From: Isoetes taiwanensis
Lineage: Eukaryota; Streptophyta; Lycopodiopsida; Isoetales; Isoetaceae
Length of the DNA: 64,000 bases
Assembly: GCA_021234155.1 (NCBI GenBank)
Contig: JAJEKV010000020.1
Coordinates: 2,341,275 to 2,405,274, forward strand
Direction of reading: 5' to 3'
Both the position numbers and the translations under genes were made by a program. The notes under the pieces are model-generated. The model was not told the DNA's origin. It searched no databases and saw nothing but the letters and a program-made list of their open reading frames with translations. This document shows, piece by piece, positions 44,342 to 55,634 of the stretch; positions within the stretch are counted from its first letter, which is position 1; every line of letters starts with the position of its first letter.

Positions 44342-44495
44342 TCAAGCTAACAGAATCGTCAAGCCCAGCCGACGGGAAACGTCTAAATGTCGAGCAATGT
44401 CACGAACCACATAGCGAGAGGGAGAGTATGATGGCTGCCATCTGTCGGGAAGACGAACATCAACATGTGGGACTCCCCTGGCAGTTATTGCAGAC
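44342..44495 (-). pseudogene. Tyrosine recombinase C-terminal fragment (copy 2)
   Basis: The minus strand reads ITARGVPHVDVRLPDRWQPS then YSPSRYVVRDIARHLDVSRR and LGL, followed closely by a stop. It aligns with copy 1 at 43143-43478 from ARGVPHD to the end. The RW and catalytic Tyr (SRYV) are kept; the H-x-x-R part is not found. Two diverged copies show this is a repeated family. Confidence 0.65.
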
Positions 44496-45250
44496 AGAAG
44501 AGGAGCCTTGGCAAGCTAACAAATTAGGCGGGAACAATTAGAAAGAGGGGGAACGCAAAAGCGCAAAGAGTGATCAAAGGGCATGAAATTGATTTCCTGA
44601 GAAAAGGAGAACTAGAGAATGAGTCCAGAAGAGACAACGCAAAAATGAGAATGTATCCATCATAAAGCCCATGTCACAAAAATGCAATGGAGTGCCACAC
44701 ACAAATATGTCATAACCAGAAAAATGAGAACCAGAGAGAATATATCCAATATGAAACCCATGCCACCGAAACTCAATGAAGTGCCAAATGCAAAATATAA
44801 GCCGTACGCAGATAAAGCAAGTATAAAGATGTGAAATCATATATGATAATGGGGCAAGGCTAAAGCCTAAACCGGTAAAAAACAAAGAGAAGACATACAA
44901 AACAAGATTGCATATTAAACGGGAGCAAAAGGAATATTCCTTAAAGATTCCCCCTTTTTTTCAAAAAAGGAGCTAAAATGAGGTAAAAATTTTATTTTGG
45001 TCATGAAATTGCATTTTGACCCCCCCAAAATCACTCATTTTTTTGTGCAAAGAGAAAATTGACTATGTCAAAGTGACACTTTTTCTAACAGTTAGAATCT
45101 ACCTGAAGTGTGTTTTTAGAGAAAACCACTAATTTAAGTGTATGTCCTACACAGCATTTTGTAAGCTTGGATTATATTCCAGAAAAGGTTACTTTTAGGT
45201 TATAATGTGTCATTTTTTAATGATGTAATATTTCAAAGTACCAAAATTGG
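44496..45250. other. Repeat-rich, no gene
   Basis: Contains further diverged copies of the 43.7-44.1 kb repeat (44640-44890). Confidence 0.5.
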
Positions 45251-45392
45251 AATCCGGAATACACTTTTTACTATTCGAGGATAACAGAAGTGTATTCCGG
45301 AATACACTTTTGCTTTTCTTGAAAGTCAAAGTGTATTCCAGAATACACTTTTAGTTTTGCTCGAAATCCAAAGTGTATTCCGGAATACACTT
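45251..45392. repeat. Cluster of 22-bp palindromes (GTGTATTCCGGAATACAC)
   Basis: The palindrome with core GTGTATTCCGGAATACAC is perfect at 45288-45309 and 45371-45392, has a central A at 45328-45351, and is half present at 45251. More copies lie at 45757-45802, and a related GCTATTCCGGAATAGC form at 47551 and 47659. Confidence 0.9.
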
Positions 45393-46500
45393 TTGTTGTA
45401 CAAGTTTTTGAGACTCAACAGTGATCTTGCAATTTCCCAGGTTTTTCGAGTTTTCGACATTTTCAGTGACCTGTCAATTTTTTTTGTTTCAATTGATTTA
45501 AATGACCTTGCGATTTTATTTGTTTTTTATGTGGGGATACAGGAACAAAGTTCTAAATAATGAAGGGATTAGCAAAAGAGAAAAACGAACCAACAACAAC
45601 TAGATTTTCTAGCATGTTCAATTTATTTTGATGCCCTTTCAATTGTTTTTATTGTTTTGTGTGGATACGGGGTTATGGTATTAAATAATAAAGGGGTTTT
45701 GATTTTTTTGCTTTTAAAACTGGGGATATTGGATCTTGGTTTCAAATGATAAGAGGGAAATGTATTCCAGAATACACTTTGTATTCCGGAATACATTTTT
45801 TTTTTCTAGAAGGATAGAGACGTGTTTTTTTTGCCCTTTCTGCTCTGGCGATCTTTGTCTATGGACCTTGTGCCACGATTTTATGCTCAGATTGGAAAAG
45901 GCTATGGCGGTGGCTAAAGCTTAAGCCAAGGCGCTGGCTAAGCGTCTTTAAAAATCATTTTTTCCATTAGGATCGAATGCCAAAATAGGGTCGGATGTAG
46001 CAGAATAAAATCGGATGCCTGAATCAGGTCGAATGTTTTAGGGTCGCATGTAGGGCAAAACGTTTTTTCCAATAGGGTCGGATGCCAGAATCAGATGCCA
46101 GAATGTTGGATCATTCAGGTCGGATGCTCTTAGATGCCAGAATCGAGGAGCAGGGGACTGCTGACTGACTGATTCATAGAGTTTCAGATATGGTAGAGCA
46201 TGTCAAACAAGGTTGTTTTGGTGGCTATGATGGCTTTGCAGCAGCGAAGCTATGGTGCCTCTGGTATTTTATATGGCATGGCTGCAGCGAAGCTATGGTG
46301 GCAGCGAAGCTATGGTGGCAGTGAAGCATGCCAGTGAAGCATGTCGTCCAAAGTAAGTTGCATAGTTTTCTTTTCTTTCTTTTAAACTAGGTGAGCAGGT
46401 CTGACCATTTGAAGCAAGGAGATGTTCTTGATTTACCCATGCTGTGTCCTCTATGTTTAAACTGTAGCTTCTTTTCACATTGTACATTGAAGCTTTGAAA
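45393..46500. repeat. Short-repeat region (TCGGATGCCAGAAT and GCAGCGAAGCTATGGTG)
   Basis: Palindromes recur at 45757-45802. Variants of TCGGATGCCAGAAT repeat at 45968-46145, and GCAGCGAAGCTATGG repeats three times at 46239-46320. No coding is supported. Confidence 0.65.
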
Positions 46501-47519
46501 TAACAGCTGAGAAATATGGTCTGGCCATGCTTTGCATTGTAAAAAAGGACAGTGATGAATGAGAATTTTGCTGTATGAGACCTTGAAGCAGGAAAATGCT
46601 TTTGTGGTACCTCAGTTCTATCCCCATATTATGGTAAGATATTTTCACATTTTTGTGCTTTTTTAGTTGCCATTGCTAACTTTTGTCAACATGTTCTGTT
46701 ATTTCTTAAGTGTCGATTTAATTATTCTATCATTTCTTGCTGATTCTTAGCATAGAGTTCTTTTTTAAGTAGGTTAAATTTGCATGACTATTTTTTCTAG
46801 CCAAGTTTAGCCAGTTGGTTGCATTTCTTTTTACTGACTGGAATTTCGCTTAGTTCTTTTTAGCTTTGAAGATCTTATGTTAACTGTTTGTGTAGATTGC
46901 AGGTTCTACTTCAGTTTTGAGAGCAATTCCTCTCAATAACTTTTCACCTTCCTTGAACTCTACATCTAGAATTGCTGAACAAATATAAAGTCATAGAGTC
47001 GACGAGGATTTCATCAAATTAGCATGAGATTTTTAGCCACTGAAGTTGGCATATAAAAAATATTATTAGCAGAAGAAGATCACAATGGCTCGTACAAGTT
47101 GTTGCTACTTTAATGAACTAGAACTGAGGTTGTAAAATGGAGCAGTTTCTGTATATTTCTATAATAATGTTTATATGAAATGTACATGCCTTGAAAATAA
47201 AAATAAATAATATGAATTCTTATTATATTAATGTCTACAAGTTACTAGGAGTGTGTAAAGGCTGTTGCAAGATGTGCATCAATGTTTTTAATCCTCAACA
47301 AAAATAAGAAGGTTGCATACTAAACAGGGTCTATAAATCGAAGGAAATAAATCCTTCACCAAATTCTAAAAGCACCAAACCATCTTAAAGCTTTGTCTGA
47401 TCTTAGAACATGCTTTTTTGGGGTGCAATAGATGCTACCTTCAGATTTGAGCAACATTTGGCATGTTGAATGGCCTCTTAAATATAAGGTGTACTGCAGA
47501 GATTGAAAACATGGTTCCC
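46501..47519. other. Unassigned AT-rich spacer
   Basis: No supported feature. Confidence 0.45.
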
Positions 47520-47700
47520 AAATTGTATTCTGGAATAGCATAAGAGTGCAAGGTGCTATTCCGGAATAGCGCAAGACTTCAAGGTGTGGTGCAAAGATTT
47601 GGAATATGGCTCCCAATTTGTATTCTGGAAGAGCGTAAGAGTGCAAGTTCCTATTCCGGAATAGCGTAAGAGTGCAAGGGCAACTGACAATCCTATTCCA
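47520..47700. repeat. CTATTCCGGAATAG palindrome repeats
   Basis: Two palindromes (CTATTCCGGAATAG at about 47552 and 47660) and two half-diverged forms (GTATTCTGGAATAGC, GTATTCTGGAAGAGC) alternate with GTGCAAGG spacers, forming two copies of a unit of about 110 bp. Confidence 0.75.
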
Positions 47701-48168
47701 AAATAAAGTAGGAATTTTGAAAACGCTGATTAGGTTCTTCTCTAGACAGATATTGGTATGCTCGGGTAGTTTCTTCTCCTCACATCATAAAATTTTATGT
47801 TTATTTCTTCTTCATACCTTGCACTTATTGTGTAATGTTCATAGTTTAACTTGTGTCCTTTTACAAATTCACCCCTTTTTATCATGTCTTCACAATAACC
47901 CGATGCGAACAAAAAAAAAATGTAGCTGAAATAGTGCATACTAAATCATACACCATAATAATCTTGGACTTAACCTCTAAAAATGCCATTTCAAGTGATT
48001 TATATATTGATCCAGTAGTAAGAAAATAATTTTTCCTCTAAAATAGCACATTTTAAAATGTAATCACCATGATCTTCTGAACACAACCCCTAAAAATGTC
48101 ATTTCAAATGGTTAGTACATTTTAGAGAAGGGAATCTTCAAACGGGAGTGCTGCAACATGTTACAATT

Positions 48169-48292
48169 TAAACTAAACTTTAGCCAAATAAAACGTACTT
48201 GTAGCAAAAATGCGATGCAACGCGGAGACATACAATGTAAACTAAACTTTAACCAAATAAAACGTACTTGTAGCAAAAATGCGATGCAACGC
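48169..48292. repeat. 69-bp tandem duplication
   Basis: The segment TAAACTAAACTTTAGCCAAA through GCGATGCAACGC at 48169-48223 recurs at 48238-48292 with one change. Confidence 0.93.
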
Positions 48293-51200
48293 ATTTAGAA
48301 AGCAAGATGAGAATGTGAAATGAAAAAGAAACGACAGTATTGAATGAGACGTCATAAGGCAATTTGATAACATGCCGAAACCTATGAATAGATGCTCCAA
48401 TATAAATAACACTTACCAGAATGAGAACGAGGTTGAGGTAGAGGTGGTAGCCATGGGAGCGCAAAGTCAAGAAGAAGATCAAGAAGAAAGTGAGATTGAA
48501 GGCAAATCAGATTCCATAACGAGGAGGTTCACAAGGTGCGAGGAATGTGCGTGAACAAGAAATAAGGTGTAATGATAGGGACGAAAGAACCTAAACTATA
48601 AAGAACAACTGCAAGAATGCGATGTCAACCTAAAAGTTGCCAAATAGGACGTGTTTGCTACAAATAATGCAATGCAACGCATTTTGAAAACAATATAGAA
48701 ATGTGGAATAAAAGAGAAACGACAGTGTTCATGAGATGTCATAAGGAAAAGGAAAATAATACTCCATGCCTAGAGCCATGAACAGACGCCGCAATATGAA
48801 TAGTACAAGGTACAATATCTGGATAAAAGCATGTACCCAAGCTCAGATGATATATGGATGAAGGTAGCCGCAAAAATGAAAAATGATGTACGAGGATGAA
48901 AAGCACCGGGATGTGACTCCAACAAATGGAAATCTAAGCTCGAGTCTAGATGTGAACAAATGACTAAGTCAGAGCACCCTCATGGAAATCAGAGGAATCA
49001 TAGAGTGGACGAGCTATAGCTGCTAAAAAGAAAGCAAATGAGCATAAACGTCCAACGTGACATGAGGAACAAATAACGACAAATTAAGCCGCAATGAAAT
49101 ATCCCAACATCAAGAGCAGTACCAACAAAATAATTGCACTAATAAAGTGAACAAAGGAACCAACAAACACTAGAGCTTCCTGATGATCATGCCAAAAAAG
49201 AAGAAAACTTCTTAAACGCAACCCCAAATATTCAAATCCAAGTATATGTCCAAACCCAAATACATAATATACATATAAGAAATTTAGCCACAAATAACAA
49301 AGAGATGGAAAACATGTCGCAAAATACTTTAGTGGAACAGAAAATGTCTCAAAAAACTTAAATGGAACGGCAATAGAAGAGAGAGAGAGAGAGAGGGAGG
49401 GAGGGAGGGAGGGAGGGAGGGAGGGAGGGAGGGACGGAGAGATGGTTGTTGGAGGCAAAACCGAGAAGAGGAAGCTGTGATGTCACTATAGATGGGCCTG
49501 AAAGTGATCGAAGTGGGCTAAGTTGACAAATGAGTGGAGATGGTTATGGGATGGACGGTTGTGTGGAAGGAAGAGTGGAGAGAGCAAAGACGGCAGCAAG
49601 GTGAATCAAGGTCAAATCGAAATCCCAAGCAAGATAGAACTCCAAGTCTAGAATGAGGAGAAGTGTGCTAACCCCTCCCGCACATCCAACCAGAGATACC
49701 TGTAGAAGAACATTGAAGGAGCACCACTAGAGTTGAAAATGAACATTTGCAAACCCCAAATGTTTTGGATTGGTGAGGTTGAGGATACAAAACCACAAGC
49801 TATAGACTGAAAAATAAAGATACGCTCTAAATATAAAAATACCACAATAAATTCAGAAGAACGAAATGGATGCATTACTTTAATGGGTTGAGAAACATAT
49901 GTCAAATAGAGGATCAACATTAGAGAAGCAAGAGGGACTTAGATAAAAAGGGGTCAAATGAATATTTGTAAATGAGCATGCAGATAATAAAATAGAAGTA
50001 TTCCAATAAGCAAAAATGTGAATGGTGATATACTGAGCACCTAATTAAATGCAAATACAGTTCCGAAGCCCTATGAACAAGGTTCGAATAATATTGATGC
50101 TGGGTATCTATCTAACCAAATTTCATGACAGATGGGTAAGTGGCATGTACTAACCCAGAGCCTAAAGGCAAGTTCTCCAATCGAAACCCCAACTGAAAGA
50201 AAGTTAGCAAACGCAAATCATGTATGAAAACAATATCTTGAATAAGTAGATGGCAGACCAGGAAGATGTGCAGAAAAACCGTCCAAGGCAAAAAGGAGAT
50301 AGTATGTCTCAAAAAACAACATCAATAAGTGAAGCCTCAAGTGTAGAAAATAAAAATAAGAAGAATAACGAACTAGGAAGGATAAGCAGTGAATAGAACC
50401 TCTAAGGTAAATCAATAAAGGGGAGAAAGGAACAAGCCAGTCGTATCAGGGGCATGGAGAAAGGCACACGCCGGAGATGGAGATGGCAACGGAGGCTACA
50501 GAAGTAAAGTGTAGCAACTACAAGGGAGCAAAAGAACTATAAAGGTGGAAAGCCATAAATAACTTAAGAGTTGATATTGAAATGAAAATGATAGTAGCAA
50601 AGGATAACAAATGTCAGGTAGGAAACGTCATCCATATGGTAATTAGAAGCGACAAATATAACTGTGTTTGAACGCATAGCAAGACTTTTAACAATTTATT
50701 CCTAGGCATTGGTTGTTTCAAAATTACACAAAAAACAACAACGTAAGTTAGAGATTGAAAAGGACAAAACTAGGTGAGACAGGGGTTAAATGGGTTGTAG
50801 TTGTGCAAGAAATCCAGCTTAAGATCCAGGAATGTGGCCTTTGGGCCAGGGGTTTCTATAATCGCCACTACCTAGAGGATATCGAAACTGACTGTTAACC
50901 TACTCCTTATGGAAATGACTATAAATGACTATGTAGAAATTGTAGGCGTTCAAGTTGTGTAACATAATTTGAGCTGCATAGGTGGTCCATGGTTTGAGTC
51001 TGCAGATACATTCGCCTACAACCAAATGGGTTCATAACGAGCAGAGGTAGAAAAAATGGCATACCCTTGCATAGGTAAATGTGGGGTCTAAGACTTGCCG
51101 ACTAAATCAGAGGTGCTCCTCGATTGTGCGTTCAAGGTTAATTAAAAAGCAAGAGTGAGGATGTGGCACGTTGATATTGGCTGGGCCAATTAAAGCCCAT

Positions 51201-51735
51201 CGAAAGGGCAAAGCCGATCAGAATAGAGGCAGAATAGAGGCAGATCTAACTTTGACCAATGTAAATCCAATAAAAAGCCAGATTGGAAAAACGCATTGAC
51301 AGAAAAGCGTGGAGATTAAAGAGGAGAGGCCGACATACAGAGTCAAGGATCAACTTCTATTTGGCCAAGAGGGGTTGCGTTTCACAGGTGAAGACCTGAA
51401 GATGGACGTCGCCGAAGCGGATGAAATGAAAAAGGAGATCAATATCTCCTGCTAAGAGCCAAAGGGAGAAGATCGTGTTTAATTTGGTGGAGATCTTACT
51501 CAGAGATAACAGATATTGCAGGCACAAATCCACGCAAGGTTCCTGACGAATCCAATTTACATACCCGGTTGGGAAGATTGTTGTACACGATGGGCTCCTG
51601 ACGAATTAAGGATGAGTCAGATCACTGGATGCTCTGCATGCACTCAGTACTGGGAAAAGGAAATAGCTTTTGCATGCTCCTTTGGCATGCTCCGAATATC
51701 CAATTGAGAGAAGGAAAACCAACTCGTCAGATAGT
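48293..51735. other. Repeat-rich, purine-strand DNA without supported genes
   Basis: 48450-48760 is a diverged copy of 44050-44300. A GGGA microsatellite lies at 49380-49435. I find no reading frame with a recognisable motif. Confidence 0.5.
49380..49435. repeat. (GA)n/(GGGA)n microsatellite
   Basis: A GAGA run is followed by about ten GGGA units on the plus strand; it could form G-quadruplexes. Confidence 0.97.
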
Positions 51736-52436
51736 GGTAAATCAATAATTCATGAGATTGCATGTATGGGGGGAAGGAAATCGGGACCCCCTTCCGCAGT
51801 GGACAGGGGGAGCCTCGCGACCGGCGACAGCCGGGAGCGAGTCCCCTGCCCACTGCGGAAGGGGGGACCGATTTGCTTCCCCCCACAACATGGAAGATGG
51901 GAGCTGCGTTTTTTTTACCGATTCTTGTTCCTGATTGCACCGGCTTGATCTTGATCTTCACCGGCTGAGCGGAATGGCAGCCCCTCTTTCCATTCCGGAG
52001 TGTAGGGGACTGCCACATGGCAGCACCAGGATGATTCCGGCGACCCATCTTCCATGTTGTATAAGGGTAGCACAATTGGGACTGGATTCCCGGTTTGGCA
52101 GCGACCGGCGTAGCCGGGAGCTGCAGCTGCAAACCGGGAATCCAGGACCAATTGTGCTACCCTTACAATATCACAGTTGGGGAGCGCAAGATCCGGTTAG
52201 TATGATCAAAATTTGCTACGATTTCTTACCTGTGCAGCCGGTGCTGAAGCATGAAGAATGGAAATAGGATTCCTTGAAATCGGCAGGGGCGACGTGGATG
52301 CCTGAGAATGCACCACCGGAAATAGCAGCGACGTGGATGCCTGAGAATGCACCACCGGAAATAGCAGCGACCCAACTGTGGTATTGTTTTAATCTGAGCT
52401 TCTGGTAAATCAATAATGCATGATATTGCATGTTTT
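51736..52436. repeat. Chain of four end-to-end inverted repeats with a shared core, between direct repeats
   Basis: Direct repeats GGTAAATCAATAATxCATGA(G/T)ATTGCATGT flank the chain (51736-51765 and 52405-52434). Hairpin A has 43-nt arms (51768-51811, 51842-51884). Hairpin B has 17-bp perfect outer arms (51885-51901, 52044-52060) with a smaller stem inside (51970-51997). Hairpin D has arms of about 42 nt (52061-52102, 52126-52168). Hairpin E has 18-nt arms (52165-52182, 52370-52387). Arms differ completely between hairpins, but A and D share the loop GACCGGCG...AGCCGGGAGC, and B and E have GGGAGC after the left arm and GCGACCC before the right arm. Hairpin E contains a 39-bp unit twice (about 52289-52367). 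Confidence 0.85.
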
Positions 52437-52887
52437 AATCCGAGCTTCCTGTAGAGCAATGCTCCTATAGACTCTCTGATAATATAAATTGCAACTCAAA
52501 GACAGAAATGAGTGATCATAAAAGAATTAGCAAGAAAGGCCTCGGAAGCGAAATCCATATCATCCAAATCCACCAGAAACAATTTGTATTTTTTCAGATC
52601 TCCTGGTGTGTAGAAGGACCTTTGCATATTGAGAGAAACTCATAACTCATAAGCGATAACTCATAAGCTATACCTCGCATGCATCATAAGCTGAGAAAAA
52701 GCAACATAACTGTCAAACGGCCAAATCGAGGTGGAGGATGAGCCAAAAAATTGTTAAACAAGAGCAGGATGATGGCGGTGTAAGACAACATATGTGAACA
52801 TAAGGTTAGAAGAAAAAATGAAGAACATATGTGAACATAAGGTTAGAAGAAAAAATGAAGAATCTGTGATGGTAAGACAGGAGAGAA
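52437..52887. other. Unassigned spacer
   Basis: A 36-bp unit (TGTGAACATAAGGTTAGAAG) is duplicated at 52793-52858. No gene seen. Confidence 0.5.
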
Positions 52888-53012
52888 GCATTGGGAATGA
52901 AAAGAAGTGCTGCTGTGAGAAGACGCCGATAACTGGTCTCGAATGTGGAGTGCACTTATATAATGGTTCGTCCCTGCCCAGAATGGTGATCCGAGCTGGG
53001 CATCCGAGGGCT
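52888..53012 (-). promoter_or_regulatory. Copy of the TATA-bearing repeat promoter
   Basis: On the minus strand: GGGCAGGGACGAACC, TATA box ATTATATAAGTGCACTCC, then the leader GTTATCGGCGTCTTCTCACA. It is nearly identical over about 110 bp to 43000-43083. It lies about 100 bp left of the L1 start and points away from it. Confidence 0.6.
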
Positions 53013-53108
53013 CGGATCGATGCGACAGTTGGTAATGTTACAATTAAGCGGCCTTGATAAATATAGTATGGATACAAAATAAACAACTTAAAGCTCAGAG
53101 ATCAGAGA

Positions 53109-55592
53109 TGGCGACGGGCGACGGAATGGAGGCGACAGTGCGGGCGACGCCAGAGGGAAGCGAAGAGCTTCAGCTTGATCGGGGGGCCCTTCGGTGGCCC
53201 AAGTCCAGCAAATAATGTGCAGGTAAGTCCGAATCTGGCATCCTGGGCAAAAGCCCCAAATCTGGGAGAGGTCTGCTGCAACTTCGAAAATGGCAGTGAA
53301 GGATCAATCGATAGCTGCAGCCATGGAGCTACAAAGACAGCAGGTCCGCCCATAGCTGAAAGGGCAATTTTGGATGCTGAGAAATCAGCAGGGGCACAGG
53401 TGGGCGTTGAGAATGGAGCATCTGTAGTAGGAGCCAGGGCTTCTGATCTTTGTATAAATGCCATTGGGGCAAAGGCGCAGCTTAAAGCGACTATCCCGGG
53501 CGTGCATTGCCGACATTATGAGCATAGCATAGCCACACAAATAGGGTTGCTACGCCGATGATTGTCTAGATTCTATGATGGAAGAGGCAACAGAGTTAAC
53601 AAAGGGGCGGGAGAGGGAAGAAAAGAAAAAGATAGTTGGTGATAAACTGGCAGAGCTAAGGAAGAATTCAGCTGCGCTGGTAGAATCTATACTTGCAAAG
53701 AACACCACGGAGCATACAAATTTAGCGAGGAAAATACAAGGCAATACAGCAGCTGGGCATCAAACAAGCGTTAGAGGTAAGTCTAATCCAACTGTTGCTA
53801 GTCAAAATAAAACGCAAAATTGTGTCAGGACAAATATGGATGGTGAAAACTATAACAACACATGCACACATAAAGGTGCAACTGTATTTGGTGTGACTCA
53901 AACACCTACATCAAATGGGATAACAACTGTAGAGAAAGGAGCATGCCACATAATTAAGGGGAAGGGCACAGGTGCAGATGCGGTGCATCAAACTGATGAG
54001 AGGGTAGATGCTTATCAGGCAGAAAAGGCAGCAGAAAGCACAGGTGATCATCCAAAAGCTTCAGCGTGAAAAGGACAGGATTTAGTGAAAGTAGTAAATA
54101 AGCCAGTGAAAGTAGTAAATAAGCCGAGATTTTCAGAATGGATTCAGAACCACATTCAAGATAAGAATAGAAGCACAAGAGTCACAGAGGCGCTCCAAAT
54201 GGTTGAGATGGGCCTCATTCAGAACCTTGGGACAAAAAGTAGTAGCAGTAAACCAGGAATGGCCATTGGCACCAACGGAGTTGTGGAGGTAGAAGATAAT
54301 TTTCCAGTGGCAGAAATTAATCACGAGGTGCATAAAAAGTATTTAGAAAGCTTGATCTCGCGCTCAGTTGTAGGCCTTTTTACAGGGGGCTTCTTGGACC
54401 TGCGCAGATTAAGCACGTGGCTATCAACACACTTGAAGAGGTTAGGTTTGCCCCAACACCAATCGCTTAAGGCACTGGGCAACAACTTCTTTCTTATTAT
54501 GTTTGATTGTGAAGCAGCGGTAGATAGGCTAGTTGCCGAAAGCAAAGCCAGACCCTTTTTGCGGAGACTTTATTCTCAGACGCTTCTATACCAAAGGCTT
54601 CTCTCCTAAACAAACCTCTGCTATCAAAATCCCATGTTGGTTTGAAATAGAAGATTTACCACCAGACTTGCTAGTTCCAGAGTTCTTAAAGTCTATTGCT
54701 AACACACTAGGTTCATACGTGTCACATTCAATTGCGAAGGGGCCTAGAATGCGTGTTGCTATCCCAAAAAACACACATATCCCCAAAGGAGTAACAAAAA
54801 AAGCGGAATGTGTTGCTTCAAATTTTACTTAAGCTCATAAATGGATGGGAAATAAGGAGGATGTTCCCCAACTTAGAGCTAGAAGGCGTAATCAAGTCAG
54901 ACCACATGAGTGCCAAAGATAACATAGCATCCAGGGCCAAAGATAGAGAGCAGGAACCTGTTGCTACGGCTGGTGTTACGCATAAAGTAACTAGTCAAGT
55001 GACACTTGAACCTCTCCAGTGTACTGTCACCCATCCATTTACATCCACTATAGAAACAAATGCTGCCATCTCCTCATTCTCACCCATTCCTGAAAATATG
55101 TTTGAAAATACGTCTCATAATAGAACAAAATCCAAAGAGGACATCCCAATCGGGGAGGGTCAGTGGCAAGTGGTAGCCTCCAAACACAGTACAAGAGCTA
55201 GAAATATTGCCAGGAAGTTCAGAGGCTCCCAAAACACAATGGCCTTAAAAACTACAGAGGTTCCACAGCCTTTGTCGTCGTTGTCTAAATATATCACGGA
55301 GGCAACTTCTGTAGAGAAGGGGGAGCTTGCAGGTACAACAGGCAATGATACACGTGATGTGTGGCACCCAAAAATGGCTTTGGTGATACACAAGGATAAC
55401 CCCCAAGGGTCAGAAATAGATACAGCAGATGACGTGGAAATGTTGGATAACCCATTCGCTCTAATAGGCAAGAAGAATAAGATGGATGCAAATGTGTATG
55501 CAGACAACATGGGTGAGATGAAAAGAAAAAAAGCCTCAGCCTCCTCTTTTAGCAGCCCCGCTGGTGGTGAGTTGCTATTGAAGGGAAACTAG
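53109..55592 (+). pseudogene. L1 ORF1 (DUF4283 RNA-binding protein), frameshifted
   Basis: ATG 53109 starts the frame; a G-run shift near 53180 moves it, and further breaks occur at 53561, 54069, 54600 and 54830. The DUF4283 region spans about 54330-54760 (YLESLISRSVVGLFTGGFLD, ALGNNFFLIMFDCEAAVDRL, PCWFEIEDLPPDLL). Plant L1 ORF1 proteins coat element RNA. The zinc knuckle that usually follows DUF4283 is not visible. The last frame (to 55592) is polar and low in motif content. Confidence 0.75.
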
Positions 55593-55634
55593 ACGTGGAA
55601 AATAGAGGTGTTGGCCATACTCTTAAAACTCATA

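Noticed and set aside
49084-49458. Pro/Ser-repeat protein on the minus strand
   Set aside because: The repeat is the GGGA microsatellite read in antisense.
53175-53561. Independent host gene at the left end of the L1
   Set aside because: It joins the ORF1 start at 53109 by a single frameshift in a G run and is part of the LINE.
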